Positions 1 to 11,498 of a stretch of DNA of 64,000 nucleotides are shown here, in pieces. The notes under the pieces were generated by a model. It saw only the letters and a program-made list of their open reading frames with translations. It was not told the origin of the DNA and searched no databases. Within the stretch, counting starts at the first letter, position 1, and each line of letters starts with the position of its first letter. Position numbers and translations under genes: made by a program. Where the stretch lies: assembly GCA_025403435.1 (NCBI GenBank), contig CM046332.1, forward strand, positions 7,991,903 through 8,055,902, written 5' to 3'. Source of the stretch: Artocarpus heterophyllus (taxonomy: Eukaryota; Streptophyta; Magnoliopsida; Rosales; Moraceae).

Positions 1-626
1 CTTGTTTGGTTGAGGAATCAAGTGACATTTGGGTCATAGATTTCGGTGCAACTAATCATGTTTGTGTTTCTCTACAAGGGTTCAAAGAAAAGAGAAGTCT
101 ACTACATGAAGACTTCACGGTTTGGATGGGCAATGGATCCTTGGTCTCAGTGAAAGTAGTGGGAGGCGTCCATCTTTATTTTGATAATTATAGCAATATA
201 TTTTTGTAAGATTGTTTTTATGTTCTTAAATTTAAAAGGAATTTAATTTCTATAGCTTGTTTATTTAAAGACTCCTATTTGGTTTCTTTTAATGATAAAG
301 TGGTGATTCGTAAAAACAAATCTTTTATCTATTCTAGATGGATGTACAATAATCTATATTTTATCAAACCTTAGATGGACTTATTGCTTAATACTGAGAT
401 GAATGATAATAACTCTAAAAGACTCAAAACTTCTCACTCTAATAAGACTTATCTTTGGCATTTACGCCTTGGTCATATTAACCTGAATAGGATTCAAAGG
501 TTGGTAAGGGATGAACCTTTAAGCCACTTAAAGGTGAAATCTATACCTCAATGTGAATCTTGTTTAGAGGGTGAAATGACCAAAAGACCATTCGGGTCTA
601 AGGGCAATAGGGCAAAGGGGTCCTAG
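1..626 (+). pseudogene. Copia-1A protease and GAG-pre-integrase region
   Basis: The frame starting at 6 contains the aspartic protease signature, but the usual D-S/T-G-A box reads D-F-G-A (followed by TNHVC), so the active-site neighbour of the catalytic Asp is changed. Stops near 210 and 372 break the reading frame. The frame at 375-626 holds the GAG-pre-integrase zinc-binding segment, with HLRLGH followed by CESC, which precedes the integrase core in Copia elements. Upstream gag is outside the window. Closely related intact-order sequence is at 52550-54034 on the other strand, in copy C. Assignment to the family is firm; the copy cannot encode a working protein. Confidence 0.85.
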
Positions 627-1369
627 AACTTGTGCATAGTGATGTTTGCGAACCGATGAACATTCGAGCACAAGAAGGGTATAAGTACTTCATCACTGTT
701 ATTGACTATTACTCAAAATATGGGTATGTGTACCTGATGCACCACAAAAGCGAAACTTTTGACAAGTTTAGGGAGTTTTAGGCTGAAGTGGAAAAGTAAT
801 TGGGTAGACCCATAAAGACACTTTGATCTGATCGAGATGGAGAATACCTTTCTGATGAGTTCTTGGGACACTTATTAGAGAATGGGATTTTATCCCATTT
901 AACTGCACCAGGCACTCCGCAACAGAATGGCGTAGCGGAGAGAAGGAATAGGACTTTATTGGATATAGTTAGGTCCATGATGAGTTATTCATCATTGCCT
1001 TCATCCTTTTGGAGATATGCACTACAAACCACATGTTATCTTTTGAACAATGTGCCTTCAAAATCAGTCCCTAAAACTCCTCACGAGTTGTGGATGGGTA
1101 GGAAAACATCCTTAAACCATATTCGTATATTGGGATGCCCGGCTCATGTCCTGTTTAAGGATCCAAATAAGTTGGAGGCACGTTCAGAAGTTTGCGTGTT
1201 TGTAGGATATCCAAAAGGGACTAAAGGGGGTTATTTCTATAACCTAAAGGAAAAAAAAGTCGTGGTTTTAACTAATGCAACTTTCCTTGAGGAGAGTTAC
1301 ATGGATGACTTTAAACCTCAAGGAAAAGTGATGCTTGAGGAGTTAAGGAGTGATCCGATCACTTTGTAG
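627..1369 (+). pseudogene. Copia-1A integrase core
   Basis: Translation across 627-1369 gives the retroviral-type integrase (rve) fold. The first catalytic Asp lies in HSDV near 640, the second in SDRDGEYL near 830-850, and the Glu in NGVAERRNR near 930-955. The open frame 863-1369 covers the end of the core and the C-terminal region with LGCPAHV and [15 protein letters not shown], both typical of Copia. Stops interrupt it at about 780, 796 and 825. All three fall where related copies have Gln or Arg codons, which fits C-to-T decay. This integrase would have inserted the element cDNA into host DNA. Confidence 0.85.
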
Positions 1370-1539
1370 GTTCCAAATGAAACCGTTCTGATTAGTGTAG
1401 AAAAACCAAACAAACTTGATCAACAATCTAAGGGGCTTCGGCATAGTGGGAGGATCGGACGTCAACCTAAGAGGTATATGTTCAATGGGGAGGTCTTTTT
1501 GGCTTAACCGAATGAACATGATAGGGATCCTTATACTTA

Positions 1540-3023
1540 CGTAGAAGCTATGAAGGATGTTGATTCAAAACTCTTGATAGAGGCCATCAACATTGAGATG
1601 AAGTCTAAGGAGACAAATAAGGTCTGGGAGCTTATGGATCTTCCCGAAGGGGTAAAACCCACAGGTTGTAAGTGGATCTACAAGAGAAAAGTGGAGTAGA
1701 TGGAAAGGTCGAAACCTTTAAGGCTAGACTAGTAGCTAAGGGTTATACACAAAAGGAAGGAATTGATTATGAGTAAACCTTTTCGCCTGTAGCCATGCTT
1801 AAGTCCATCCGGATTCTCTTGTCCATAGCTGCCGCTCTTGACTATGAGATTTGTCAGATAGATGTCAAAACAGCTTTTCTGAATGGCTATCTTGATGAGC
1901 CCATTTATATGGAACAACCAGATGGGTTCAAGGTCGAGGGTCAAGAGGGTAAGGTTTGTAAGCTGCTAAAGTCAATTTATGCACTTAAGTAGGCTTCTCG
2001 TTCTTGGAACATAAGATTTGATTAAGTGATCAAGACTTATGGGTTCTCACAAAATGTGGATGAGCCATATGTTTACAAACACATTGAGGATGGAAAGGTG
2101 GTTTTCTACTATTCTATGTAGATGACATTCTGCTAATTGGTAATGACATTGGGGCATTGTCATCAGTCAAATTATGGTTGACCAAGTAGCTTGACATGAA
2201 GGACTCTGGTGAGGCTAATTTTGTTCTCGGTATCCAGATCTTTCAAGATAGGAAGAACAAAATGATAGCTTTGTCCCAGACCAGCTACATAGATAAAATT
2301 CTTAGGAGGTTTAGAATGCAGGATTCCAAGAAAGGTAGGCAACCATCTAGGTATGGAATTATTCTGTTTAAGAAAGACTCTCCAAAGTCTTATGAAGAAA
2401 GAGAATACCTGAAGAAGGTGCCTTATGCTTCGGCAGTGGGTAGTCTTATGTATGCCATGCTTTGCACACGACCAAATATTACTTATTTAGTCGGGATTTT
2501 TCAGGCGGATCTAGGACCAAATCATTGGGTTGTAGTAAAGCATATTTTCAAGTACCTGAGAAGGACTCGAGGGTATATGCTTGTATATTCGGGTGAGGAC
2601 TTGACTCCTTTAGGATATCCTGACTTAGATTTTCAATCCTGTCTGGATTCTAGGAAATCGACTTCGGGTTTTGTGTTTACTCTGGGATGTGGTGCCATCA
2701 GTTGGAAAAGTGTGAAGCAAGATTGCACTTCGAATTCAATAATGGAGGCCGAGTATGTGGCAGCTAGTGATGCTTCGAAAGAAATAGTGTGGCTCCGCAA
2801 GTTCCTCGGGGATCCTGAACCAAGATTTTACAAGAAGAGTAAGCATATTGATCGAAAGTATCATGTGATGAAGGACTTCGTTGAGGGCAGGCATGTCACG
2901 GTATGCAAGATTGCGTCAGAGGACAATTTAGTTGATCCATTTATGAAGACACTTACTGGGAGAGTCTTCAAGAGGCATGTGGAAGCTATGGGGATGCGAG
3001 ATTTGTCATATTTACTCACTTAG
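1540..3023 (+). pseudogene. Copia-1A reverse transcriptase and RNase H
   Basis: The RT region starts near 1540-1640 ([17 protein letters not shown]) and continues through SIRILLSIAA, the KTAFLNGYL catalytic block and YVDD near 2115-2126. Frameshifts lie near 1700 and 2105. The last frame (2196-3023) carries the end of RT and RNase H, with STSGFVF, SWKSVKQD and IMEAEYVAAS. Compared with the Copia-2 copy in this window, the segment between WLRKFLGD and EPRFYKKSKH is about 22 residues shorter. It lacks the CDN box that contributes an RNase H catalytic Asp. The frame ends 14 bases before the LTR. This copy cannot copy RNA unaided. Confidence 0.85.
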
Positions 3024-3025
3024 TA

Positions 3026-3037
3026 CGAGTGGGAGAT
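3026..3037 (+). other. Copia-1A polypurine tract
   Basis: The purine-rich stretch GAGTGGGAGAT lies immediately before the LTR start TGTTAGACATG. It is the expected plus-strand priming site, and its place right after the RNase H stop codon fits. Confidence 0.75.
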
Positions 3038-3153
3038 TGTTAGACATGTATGCCCTAAGGAGTGAAACTGTAATTAGTTTTTGGAGACATTTCTATCAAT
3101 AAAGACTTTATTTAATGTTAATTTACCAAATCTTGTCCTCTTTACGTTCATAT
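3038..3153 (+). repeat. Copia-1A 3' LTR, left fragment
   Basis: The first 116 bases of the LTR start TGTTAGACATG and match the starts of the Copia-1 LTRs at 34889 and 58310 and, reversed, those ending at 24045 and 57997. The sequence is cut at the Gypsy-1 insertion. The last five bases, CATAT, are the target-site duplication and are repeated at 14001-14005. Confidence 0.9.
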
Positions 3154-3485
3154 TGTAACGCCCCTTTTTTGGACATCATAGATGTCGTTACTTTCATACA
3201 TTCATACTTGTTTAAACTTTAAACAAGAACATAAGCCCAAAACTTATACGATACTTTAAATTGTAAATATAATTAAACATACTAAACCAAGACCCATTCA
3301 TACATTTTTTTTTTAAATAACATCATTGGTCAACTTATTCCATATCATAATTTATTTAATTATACTTTAAATTCATCACAAACTTATTTTTATAGAATAG
3401 GTATGCCAAGTTGTAAAATCATAACTTACAAAAACATCACATCGTTTAAAACATCACATTGTTTATAACTCATTTACCCCCATAG

Positions 3486-3637
3486 TTCGGCAGGCCGAAC
3501 TTGGGACTTTGGCAGGCCGAACATGATCGGCAGGCCGGAGTTCCTCAACCGACAGGCCGGCAGAGACCTTGCAAATCTGGGTTAAAAACTCATCATCGTT
3601 CGGTAGGCCGAACTTCCAAACATCGGCAGGCCGACCG
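3486..3637 (+). repeat. GGCAGGCCGA dyad cluster, Gypsy-1 left LTR, first cluster
   Basis: Six units of the oriented dyad (T)TCGGC-AG-GCCGA(A) lie at about 3486, 3509, 3527, 3549, 3600 and 3622. Each has 5-6 bp arms around an AG centre, and spacer lengths and sequences differ. The matching right-LTR cluster (11303-11498) has eight units. Confidence 0.8.
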
Positions 3638-5734
3638 AGCCAAGATCCTTGAAAAAAACTTAATTTGTAAAACAGAGTTAACTTTTCATAAAAACTGTAG
3701 AAGATCAAAATTCTTTAAAATGATAAAATAAAGTATAAAACCATAGTTCAAGTATTCTTAAAACTTAACAAACAAAAAAAAATGTTCAAAATATAAAACT
3801 TGAATTAAAACATAAAAAAAAACATTCTTCTTGGCATTCTTCCGGTTACAATTCATCGTGCTTTGTGCTCACACGCCTTCCCATGTCCTCTGCCTATTCC
3901 ATGGTTTTCTTACCCTTATCTGCAACATGACATAAAACTTGATTAAGCTAATGCTTAGTAAGTACATATAATTCTCACATTTAAAAACATTTCATATACA
4001 TCATCATCATATCATAAAAGTGCCTTAAGCACAATTTCATAGAAACATATCTTTCATTACATTAACCATATTAAAACTTATTCCATTTTATCTTAAGGGC
4101 CCAAGTGTTGCACCATGAACATCATTGTAGGCGCGCCGTCATGAGAGGAGAAGGGTAGCTAATCCCAAACCAAACATGACATCATAACATTTAATTTCAT
4201 AACATTGGTGTGCAACACTTATTAGGTGATATATATATATATAATTTTCATGCTATACAACACATCACATCATACATGCAAAACTTTAAATCACGAAAAT
4301 CTTTCATAAAAAAAAATCCTTTAAGGAAAATAACCATAAAATCACCATGACTACCATTGTGAATATATCATCAAACCTTGAAAAAGGTGTCATATTGCAG
4401 GTGAGAATGTACTTACCTTAACTTTAGCTTACTAAACATTAATATACTTTTGGTGACAACGCCGCGGTCTCGATGTGCTCGTTCCTTTGAGTGTTCATGC
4501 CATTTATCCATTTAAAAATACAATAAAATTAATACTTATCATAAAACATTCATTCATGTAACATTCATCTCATATTACAAACACAATTCATAATCATCAT
4601 TGTGACAACATAAAATTATCATCACATATAAACATTATTCATAACATGCTTCCTTAAATATTATCATCAAAGCATTTCATACATTATAAACATGAAAATC
4701 TTTTGAAAACGTTTTCTAATAATTTAAAATACATACATTTTAAAATTCATACAAACATCTTATTATCATGTATTTCAATATCATAAAATTATTTCATCAT
4801 CAACAAAAATCATTTAAGCATATAAAACATTTTATAAAACAAAAATCCAAAAATATCACTGTTAAAATAGTTTTCTTAACGTAATCTCATAAAATTTCAC
4901 ATAACTCAAAATTACATTCATCATACATGACACAAGCATATTCTTGTCAATTTTCATGAAAAACATCATATTTACCCCTTGAATAAACATTACATTTTCA
5001 TACATCAAAATTAAACAGTAACATTTTACTGTGAGGGTTAGAAGACAAAAAATTCATATTTTTCATAGAACACCGAAATGACATGAATATTGAAAAAAAC
5101 ATCACATAATACATACATGAACATCATAATAAAAACTCAAGACAAAATACAATACCTAGAGAACGATATTACAGACGATTGGAGGAGGAGAAATCTTTTC
5201 AAAATTACCAGAAAAGTTCTTACCTTGAAAATTTCTTCTCAAAATTCTTGAATTTAACCAACGAAATATAACCCTTTCTTTTTTTCTTTCAATACATGCA
5301 GAGAATTTTTGAGAGAGAGGGAGATAGGATTCATGGAGAAGAGAAGAAGAATGAAAAAAAACAAACGTCTCAAAAGTTTGAGAGAGAGAAATGTGAGAAT
5401 GAGAAAAAAAATAATGAAAAAGGAACCTTAAAAATTTTAGCATAATGAGCATAATTGATGGGAATTCAATTCTCTCCATTAAGTCAGAATTTTCTGACTC
5501 AAATGGTGCTAATTGGCGTGGAGAAAAGGAGAGAAAGAAGGAAAGCCAAACAATCACTCCCTACTTACCATGTTTTGCCCTCTTTAAATCAGACAAATCA
5601 ATGCAAAGTCAACCTTTTAATTTCCTTAACTGACAAAATTATTCCATTATTATGCCAATTGATCACAATAAATCACCCAATTAACGTAATTAACTCAGCC
5701 ATAAATTTGGAGAGATTTCTATTGACTGGTCGTC

Positions 5735-5850
5735 AGCCGTATTCAGCCTGCCGGTTCCACCAAGTTCAGCCTGCCGATGGTTTCCTTCGGCTTGCCGATC
5801 TTGGGCAGACTGTTCAGCCTGCCGAACTTGAAAGTCTGGCCTGCCGAACT
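5735..5850 (-). repeat. GGCAGGCCGA dyad cluster, Gypsy-1 left LTR, second cluster (opposite orientation)
   Basis: About five units read GGCCTGCCGA or CAGCCTGCCGA on the + strand, the reverse of the 3486-3637 cluster. The two clusters in this LTR therefore form an inverted pair about 2.1 kb apart. Confidence 0.8.
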
Positions 5851-6086
5851 GTCCTTAAATACCAAACATTAAAACATTCAAGTCATCATTACATCATAAT
5901 TAAACATACATTAAAATAATCATGAGCACTTGAGCACAACGATTCCATGCGGTCGTCACCTGTCATATAACTTGACATAAAAGGTTAGTAACATTAACAT
6001 CATATATCATAAATAATTAATAAAATTTCATTAACTTTGTTACTATCTTAATGTGATTCATTACATAAAAATAGGTGGGTGTTACA

Positions 6087-6099
6087 ATTCTCCCCACCA
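6087..6099 (-). other. Gypsy-1 polypurine tract
   Basis: On the minus strand it reads TGGTGGGGAGAAT immediately before the 3' LTR, the expected position for plus-strand priming. Confidence 0.8.
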
Positions 6100-6122
6100 T
6101 ATAAAAGTTTTGTCCTCGAAAC

Positions 6123-7303
6123 TTAGAATAAATGCGGATACATAGCTCTCATGTTATCTTCACGTTCCCATGTGGCTTGTTCAACTTGCTGATTTCGCCA
6201 TAACACCTTGACTAATGGAACTTCTTTATTCCTCAAAGTCTTGGTTTTCTGATCGAGTATCTTCATTGGCTTTTCTTCAAAACTTAAGTCTTCTCTTATC
6301 TCGGTCACTTGTGGCTCAATCACATGCGTAGGGTCCGGAACATACTTTCTGAGCATGGAGACATGAAATACATCATGCATTGCGGACATCTCAGAAGGCA
6401 ACTTTAGCTGATAAGCAACTTTGCCTATTCGTTTCACAACTTCATAAGGACTGATGAACCTTGGTCTTAACTTGCTTTTCTTCCCAAATCTCATAACTCC
6501 TTTCATTGGTACAACTTTCAGAAACACATATTCGCCCACGGCGAACTCTAAGGGTCTTCTTCTTCTGTCAGCATAACTCTTCTGACGGCTTTTTTCGGTC
6601 TCTATTCTTCTTCTTATTAGCTTTATCATCTCCAATGTTTCATTCACAAAATCAGTTCTTTCAACATCGACGCTTTCCATCATCTTCTTTTCACCAGCTT
6701 CGTGCCAATATATAGGCGATCTGCATTTTTGTCCACAAAGAGCCTCATATGGTGCCATCCCAATTGTTGCCTGAAAGCTGTTGTTGTAAGCAAACTCTGC
6801 TAACAGCAACATTTTATACCAACTGGTCTTAAAATCGAGAGAACAAGCCCGTAGCATATCCTCTAAAATCAAGTTCATCCTCTCCGTTTGGCCGTCTGTC
6901 TGAGGATGAAAAGCTGTACTAAAATGTAGCCTGGTTCCCATAACAGTCTATACACTCTTCCAAAACTTAGATGTGAACCTGCCATCACGATCTGAGATGA
7001 TCGACTTGGGAATCCCATGAAGTCGTACAATTTCCTTGACGTAGAGTTCCGCTAACCGTTCCATAGAGTAAGTGATCTTGATAGGAATGAAATGCGCCGT
7101 CTTAGTCAGTCGATCCACAACTACCCAAATTGCATCATAACCGTTCGTAGTTCTGGGCAAACCGGTAATGAAATCCATTGCTATATCCTCCCACTTCCAT
7201 TCTGGTATTTGGATAGACTACAATTCACCACCAGGTCTCTATTGTTCAGCCTTTACTTGCTGACATGTCATACATTTCTTCACATACTTTGCAACGTCAC
7301 GTT
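6123..7303 (-). pseudogene. Gypsy-1 integrase with C-terminal chromodomain-like tail
   Basis: On the minus strand, integrase core motifs appear in order: the first Asp in MDFITGLP, the second in [10 protein letters not shown], and the Glu in TDGQTERMN. The DNA-binding segment FAVGEYVFLKV and the GKKSKLRPRFI-SPYEV block follow. The tail VKVLWRN, ATWERED, YPHLF is typical of plant chromoviruses, where this region targets insertion to particular chromatin (family knowledge). Stops interrupt it near 6950 and 7220-7300, two of them at positions where relatives have Gln codons. Open frames are 6123-6941 and 6948-7178. The stop codon lies 36 bases from the LTR. Confidence 0.9.
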
Positions 7304-8338
7304 TCATTCCAAACCACCAGAAGTTGTCCTTAGATCATTATACATCTTTGTTGCACCTGGATGAATAGAGTAAGGAGTATCATGAATTTCTGCCAAGATC
7401 TTTTCCCTTAAATCATCAACATTGGGAACACATAAACGGTCCTTGAGATACAGAGTTTCATCATCCATGATACAAAATTCTTGACATTTCCCTTCTTTCA
7501 TTTCTTGCTTGATCCTTGCAAGACTTACATCTTTATCTTGTTTTCTTCGAATTTCATCGTACATCATCGGAGCAAGAGTGAGTACTGATAGCTGGCCTGC
7601 TATAAGTTTCAAATCGAAGTCTAGAATTTCCTTTCTTAAAGGTGGAGACATTGCTTGCATTGACATCAACGTGGCAACTGACTTCCTACTTAGTGCATCT
7701 GCCACTCGGTTAGCTTTTCTAGGATCATAAAGGATTTCACAATCATAATCCTTCACCAACTCTAGCCATCTTCGTTGTCTCATGTTCATGTCTCTTTGCA
7801 TGAAGAAGTACTTTAGACTTTGATGATCAGTGAAGATCTTGCATTGGACCCCATATAAATAATGCCTTCATATCTTTAACATAAAAACGACTGCTGCTAA
7901 CTCGAGATCATGAGTAGGATAGTTCTTTTCGTAATCCTTCAGTTGTCTTGAAGCGTAAGCAATCTCTCTTTCATTTTGCATCAATACAGCTCCTAGGCCC
8001 ATCTTGGATGCATCACTATAAATAATAAACCCATCATTTTCTTCAGGAATTGCCAACACTGGAGCCGTCGTTAATCTTTTCTTTAGTTCTTGAAAACTTT
8101 TCTCGCATGCATCTGTCCATTCATACTTCTTTCCTTTACGAGTCAAGTTCATAAGTGGAGTTACTATCTTGGAGAAGTCTTCTATGAATCTCTGATAATA
8201 ACCTACTAAACCCAAGAAGCTCCTTATTTCACTTGCATTCATCGGTTGCTTCCAGTTGAGAACAGCTTCTACTTTAGCAGGATCAACCATAATCCCTTCC
8301 TTCGATATAACATGCCCCAAGAATGATACTTTATCCAG
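7304..8338 (-). pseudogene. Gypsy-1 RT thumb, RNase H and integrase zinc-binding region
   Basis: The open frames 7868-8320 and 7304-7801 (minus strand) hold the end of RT ([22 protein letters not shown]) and a full RNase H. RNase H acidic residues are visible in [25 protein letters not shown] and RVADALSRK. The integrase N-terminal region follows ([15 protein letters not shown]). A stop falls near 7867 where relatives have Trp. The role was removal of the RNA strand during reverse transcription. The residues look intact although the frame is broken. Confidence 0.9.
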
Positions 8339-9196
8339 TCAAAACTCGCATTTGGAGAACTTAGCATATAGTTGGTGTCTTCTTAAAGTCTCCAGCACAA
8401 TCCTTAAATGCTCCTCATGCTCTTCATGATTTTTAGAATAGACAAGAATATCATCGATAAATACAACAACAAATTTATCAAGGAAATCCTTGAATACCCT
8501 GTTCATCAAATCCATAAAGGTAGCAGGTGCATTCGTCAGACCGAAAGGCATAACCACAAATTCATGGTGACCATACCTCGACCTGAAAGCAGTCTTGGGG
8601 ATATCTTCTTCTTTAACCTTCAATTGATGATATCTTGATCATAGATCAATCTTTGAGAACACCGATGCACCCTTGAGCTGATCAAACAAATCATCGATTC
8701 AAGGCAATGGGTACTTGTTCTTGATCATCACCATGTTCTGCTCTCTGTAGTCGATGCAGAGTCTCATAGTGGCATCCTTCTTTTTCACAAACAAGACTGG
8801 AGCACCCCAAGGTGAGTGACTTGGCCTGATGAAACCTTTGTCAAGTAGCTTTTTTAATTGTACGTGAAGCTCCTTTAACTCTGCCGGGGCCATTCTGTAA
8901 GGTGCTTTAGAGATTGGATCGGTGCCAGGACCAAGCTCAGTCTCGAACTCAACTTCTCTTTCTGGCGGTAGACTCGTCAGATCATTAGGAAACACATCTG
9001 CATACTCATGAATAACATGCACATCTTCAATTCTTGTCTTTCCTTCTTGGCTTTTGTCTACAATGTTCACCAGATAGCCCATGCATCCACTTGCTAATAG
9101 CTTCCTTGCTTTCATTGCTGATAAAAACATGCTAGGTTTCTTTCTGGACTCGCCAACATAAATGAACTTCTGGTCACCTTCAAGATGGAAGATCAA
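8339..9196 (-). pseudogene. Gypsy-1 reverse transcriptase
   Basis: The minus-strand frames 8699-9196 and 8339-8623 contain RT motifs in order: [42 protein letters not shown] and the catalytic [10 protein letters not shown] near 8440-8460. Stops fall around 8640-8700 and at 8338, at positions where relatives have Arg or Trp. All polymerase motifs are recognisable, so decay is limited to point changes. Confidence 0.92.
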
Positions 9197-9199
9197 CTT

Positions 9200-9631
9200 T
9201 CATTTTTGGCATTCGATAGAGGCATTATACTTGCTTAGGAAATCCATCCCAAGAATCATGTCGTAGTCGTGCATGTCGATCACAATAAGGTCGACGAACA
9301 ACTCCCTATCGGAAATCCATAGGGGTACTGTACGCAAACAGTGCGTAGATAATATCACTTCCTCGGAGGGTAGTGTCGTAGTGAATCCCTGTCTCATAGG
9401 CTCTAAACGTACCTCTAATTTCTTAGCATATGACATAGATACAAAAGAATGCGTGGCACCCGTATCAAAAAGAACATAAGCATGATTAGATAAGCTTGTT
9501 ATCTGACCTGTGACCACATTGGAAGCTTCTGCAGCCACTTGTTCTTTCGTCATGGCATAGATTCGGGCATTCGTTGGTAGGGCTTCAATTCTCCCTTGAC
9601 TAATAAGTGGCCCTTCAAGGGAGGCTTGCAT
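9200..9631 (-). pseudogene. Gypsy-1 aspartic protease
   Basis: This 143-residue frame carries the retropepsin active site F-D-T-G-A-T-H-S-F near residues 55-65 and the second conserved block DYDMILGMDFL near residues 123-133. It would have cut the Gag-Pol polyprotein. It follows gag with a stop at the junction and precedes RT, the usual Gypsy order. The active-site box is intact. Confidence 0.9.
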
Positions 9632-10755
9632 CTAATGAAGCTGGGCTTGAGGAGGAGCTCTCAGCGGGGCATTGGCATTCATCAGCTTGGGGCAGTTCTT
9701 TACAAAGTGGTCTTCACACCCACAGATAAAACATTGGTTTGTTCCCAAGCGGCATTCCCCTGGATGCTTCTTTCCACATTTGGCACACGGTTGAAATCGC
9801 CTATTATTATTGTTAGGCTGACCATCATTATGCCTCTTATTGTCTTGACCCTGCTGGTTTTGAGGACTACCTTTCCTCTTGTTATTCCTCCAGTTTTGGT
9901 TATTGTTGTTGCTGCTGTTGCTGCTGTTGTTGTTCCTATGGGGAGGCAAGTTCTGGTTGCTTGCATTCTTTGCCTGTTGGCTGGGCTGAGGCTGGTTCCT
10001 TATTAGCTTGGACAGATGAAACTCAGCACGTTGAGCCCTCATAACAACCTGCTCTTGAGTCCTTGGCGGACTTGCCCCATCAACGATTGCAGCAATATCT
10101 GGCCTAAGGGCTCTGATCAACCTTCTGACCCTTTCACCTTCATCCATAACCATCCCTGGACATAAACGGGCAAGCTAGTCAAACTTTGTCACCACATAGT
10201 GACTGACATATCCCCCTAGCGCAAGCTCTTAAACTCCTCATAATGTTTCCTCGTGACATTCATGTGGAAGAACTTCATGTTGAATTCATGAACGAAGTCA
10301 GCCCATGTGATTTCTTCTACGTTCCTGCTCTGATCGATGCCATCCCACCATATCCTGGCCTCCATGGTGAGGCAGTATGATGCATAGAGGACCTTTTCAT
10401 TATCTGTAAAATCCATGAGTCTTAGGGTGGCCTCAATCATCTTCAACCATCCCTGAGCTACTAGCGGATCCTTAGAACTTTCGAAATCCGCTGGCTTAAC
10501 TCTCTTCCATCTGACCAGTAGGGGTTCCTGATAGGCCACTCTTGGTTCAGCAGTAGGAGCTGGAACTTCGTTTACTTGTGGCTGTAGAGGAGGAGGAGGC
10601 TCATCATTGCCTCGACGTTCGTCATTTTGGCCGTTGGCCCTTAAAGCAGCAATTTCCCTTCTTTGGTCCTACAACTGCCTTTGTAGTTCACCAATCATTG
10701 TCATGAGTCTTTCATTGGTTTGGGTACGAGTCTGCATTCTTCTGTGGCCATCCAT
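9632..10755 (-). pseudogene. Gypsy-1 gag (capsid and nucleocapsid)
   Basis: Gag starts at the ATG at 10753-10755 (minus strand), 198 bases inside the PBS. The retrotransposon gag domain is visible at 10216-10539 (KPADFESS, GWLKMIEATL, EARIWWDG, FKSLR). An Asn/Ser/Gln-rich linker follows at about 9830-9960, then two zinc knuckles near 9690-9790: CAKCGKKHPGEC (spacing 2-3-3) and CFICGCEDHFVKNC (spacing 2-4-4). Stops fall near 10670, 10215 and 10180. The low-complexity linker also opens shadow frames on both strands, which I do not count. Confidence 0.88.
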
Positions 10756-10952
10756 CGTAATTTCCTAAAAGAATTAGGTCTTAGAAATAATCTTCCATTT
10801 ATGAAACAGGTTTTCACTACTAAATCGTTAATCATTAAACATTTAAACCTTAATCTTATCATCATACTTGCATCAATACATCTAACTTCATAACATACTT
10901 ACTTGGAGGACTTGGATTGACGTGTGGCGATATGAATTGTAATACAAAAATC

Positions 10953-10964
10953 GCTTTGATACCA
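10953..10964 (-). other. Gypsy-1 primer-binding site (initiator Met tRNA type)
   Basis: On the minus strand it reads TGGTATCAAAGC, one base from the usual plant initiator-Met-tRNA complement, five bases inside the 5' LTR. Confidence 0.85.
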
Positions 10965-11302
10965 AAGCCTGTAACGCCCCTTTTTTGGACGTCACAGATG
11001 TCGTTACTTTCATACATTCAAACTTGTTTAAACTTTAAACAAGAACATAAGCCCAAAACTTATACGATACTTTAAATTGTAAATATAATTAAACATACTT
11101 AACCAAGATCAATTCATACATATTTTTTTTTTAAATAACATCATTGTTTAACTTATTCCATATCATAATTTATTTAATTATACTTTAAATTCATCATAAA
11201 CTTATTTTTATAGAATCGGTATACCAAGTTGTAAAATCATAACTTATAAAGACATCACATCGTTTAAAACATCACATTGTTTATAACTCATTTACCCCTA
11301 TA

Positions 11303-11498
11303 GTTTGGCAGGCCGAACTTGGGACTTCGGCAGGCCAAACATGATCGGCAGGCCAGAGTTCCTCAACCGACAGGTCGACAGAGACCTTGCAAATATGGAT
11401 TAAAAACTCATCATCTTCTGGTAGGCCAAAAACATGATCGGCAGGCCGAACTTCCAAACATCAGCAGGCCGACCCATGACCTTCGGCAGGCCGACCGA
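11303..11498 (+). repeat. GGCAGGCCGA dyad cluster, Gypsy-1 right LTR, first cluster
   Basis: Eight units lie at about 11303, 11326, 11345, 11367, 11419, 11436, 11461 and 11482, including degenerate ones (GGCAGGCCAAAC, GACAGGTCGAC). The left LTR lacks the equivalent of two of these; the deletions there join one unit to another. Confidence 0.8.

Larger units (their letters stand above)
3154..6086 (-). repeat. Gypsy-1 3' LTR (left copy, 2933 bp)
   Basis: It is bounded by TGTAACGCCCC at 3154 and TGTTACA ending at 6086 and matches 10970-14000 along its length. It is about 100 bp shorter, mainly because it lacks units in the two GGCAGGCCGA clusters and a short stretch near 13466. The centre is AT-rich and non-coding, with a TA run near 4229-4244 and a GA-rich stretch near 5310-5420. 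Short frames inside it are not supported as genes. Confidence 0.92.

Noticed and set aside
3486..3637. CRISPR-like array from the repeated GGCAGGCCGA motif
   Set aside because: Units are about 14 bases with irregular short spacers, inside a plant LTR, with no cas genes. It is not a CRISPR array.
5156..5557. 133-codon minus-strand frame in the Gypsy-1 left LTR
   Set aside because: It lies in GA/TC-rich LTR sequence, and the other LTR carries only a shorter, altered frame (12980-13240). There is no domain.
7092..7364. 90-codon + strand frame across the Gypsy integrase
   Set aside because: Shadow of the minus-strand integrase.
9596..10006. 136-codon + strand frame rich in Val, Leu and Ile
   Set aside because: It is the complement of the Asn/Gln-rich linker of the minus-strand Gypsy gag and has no independent support.
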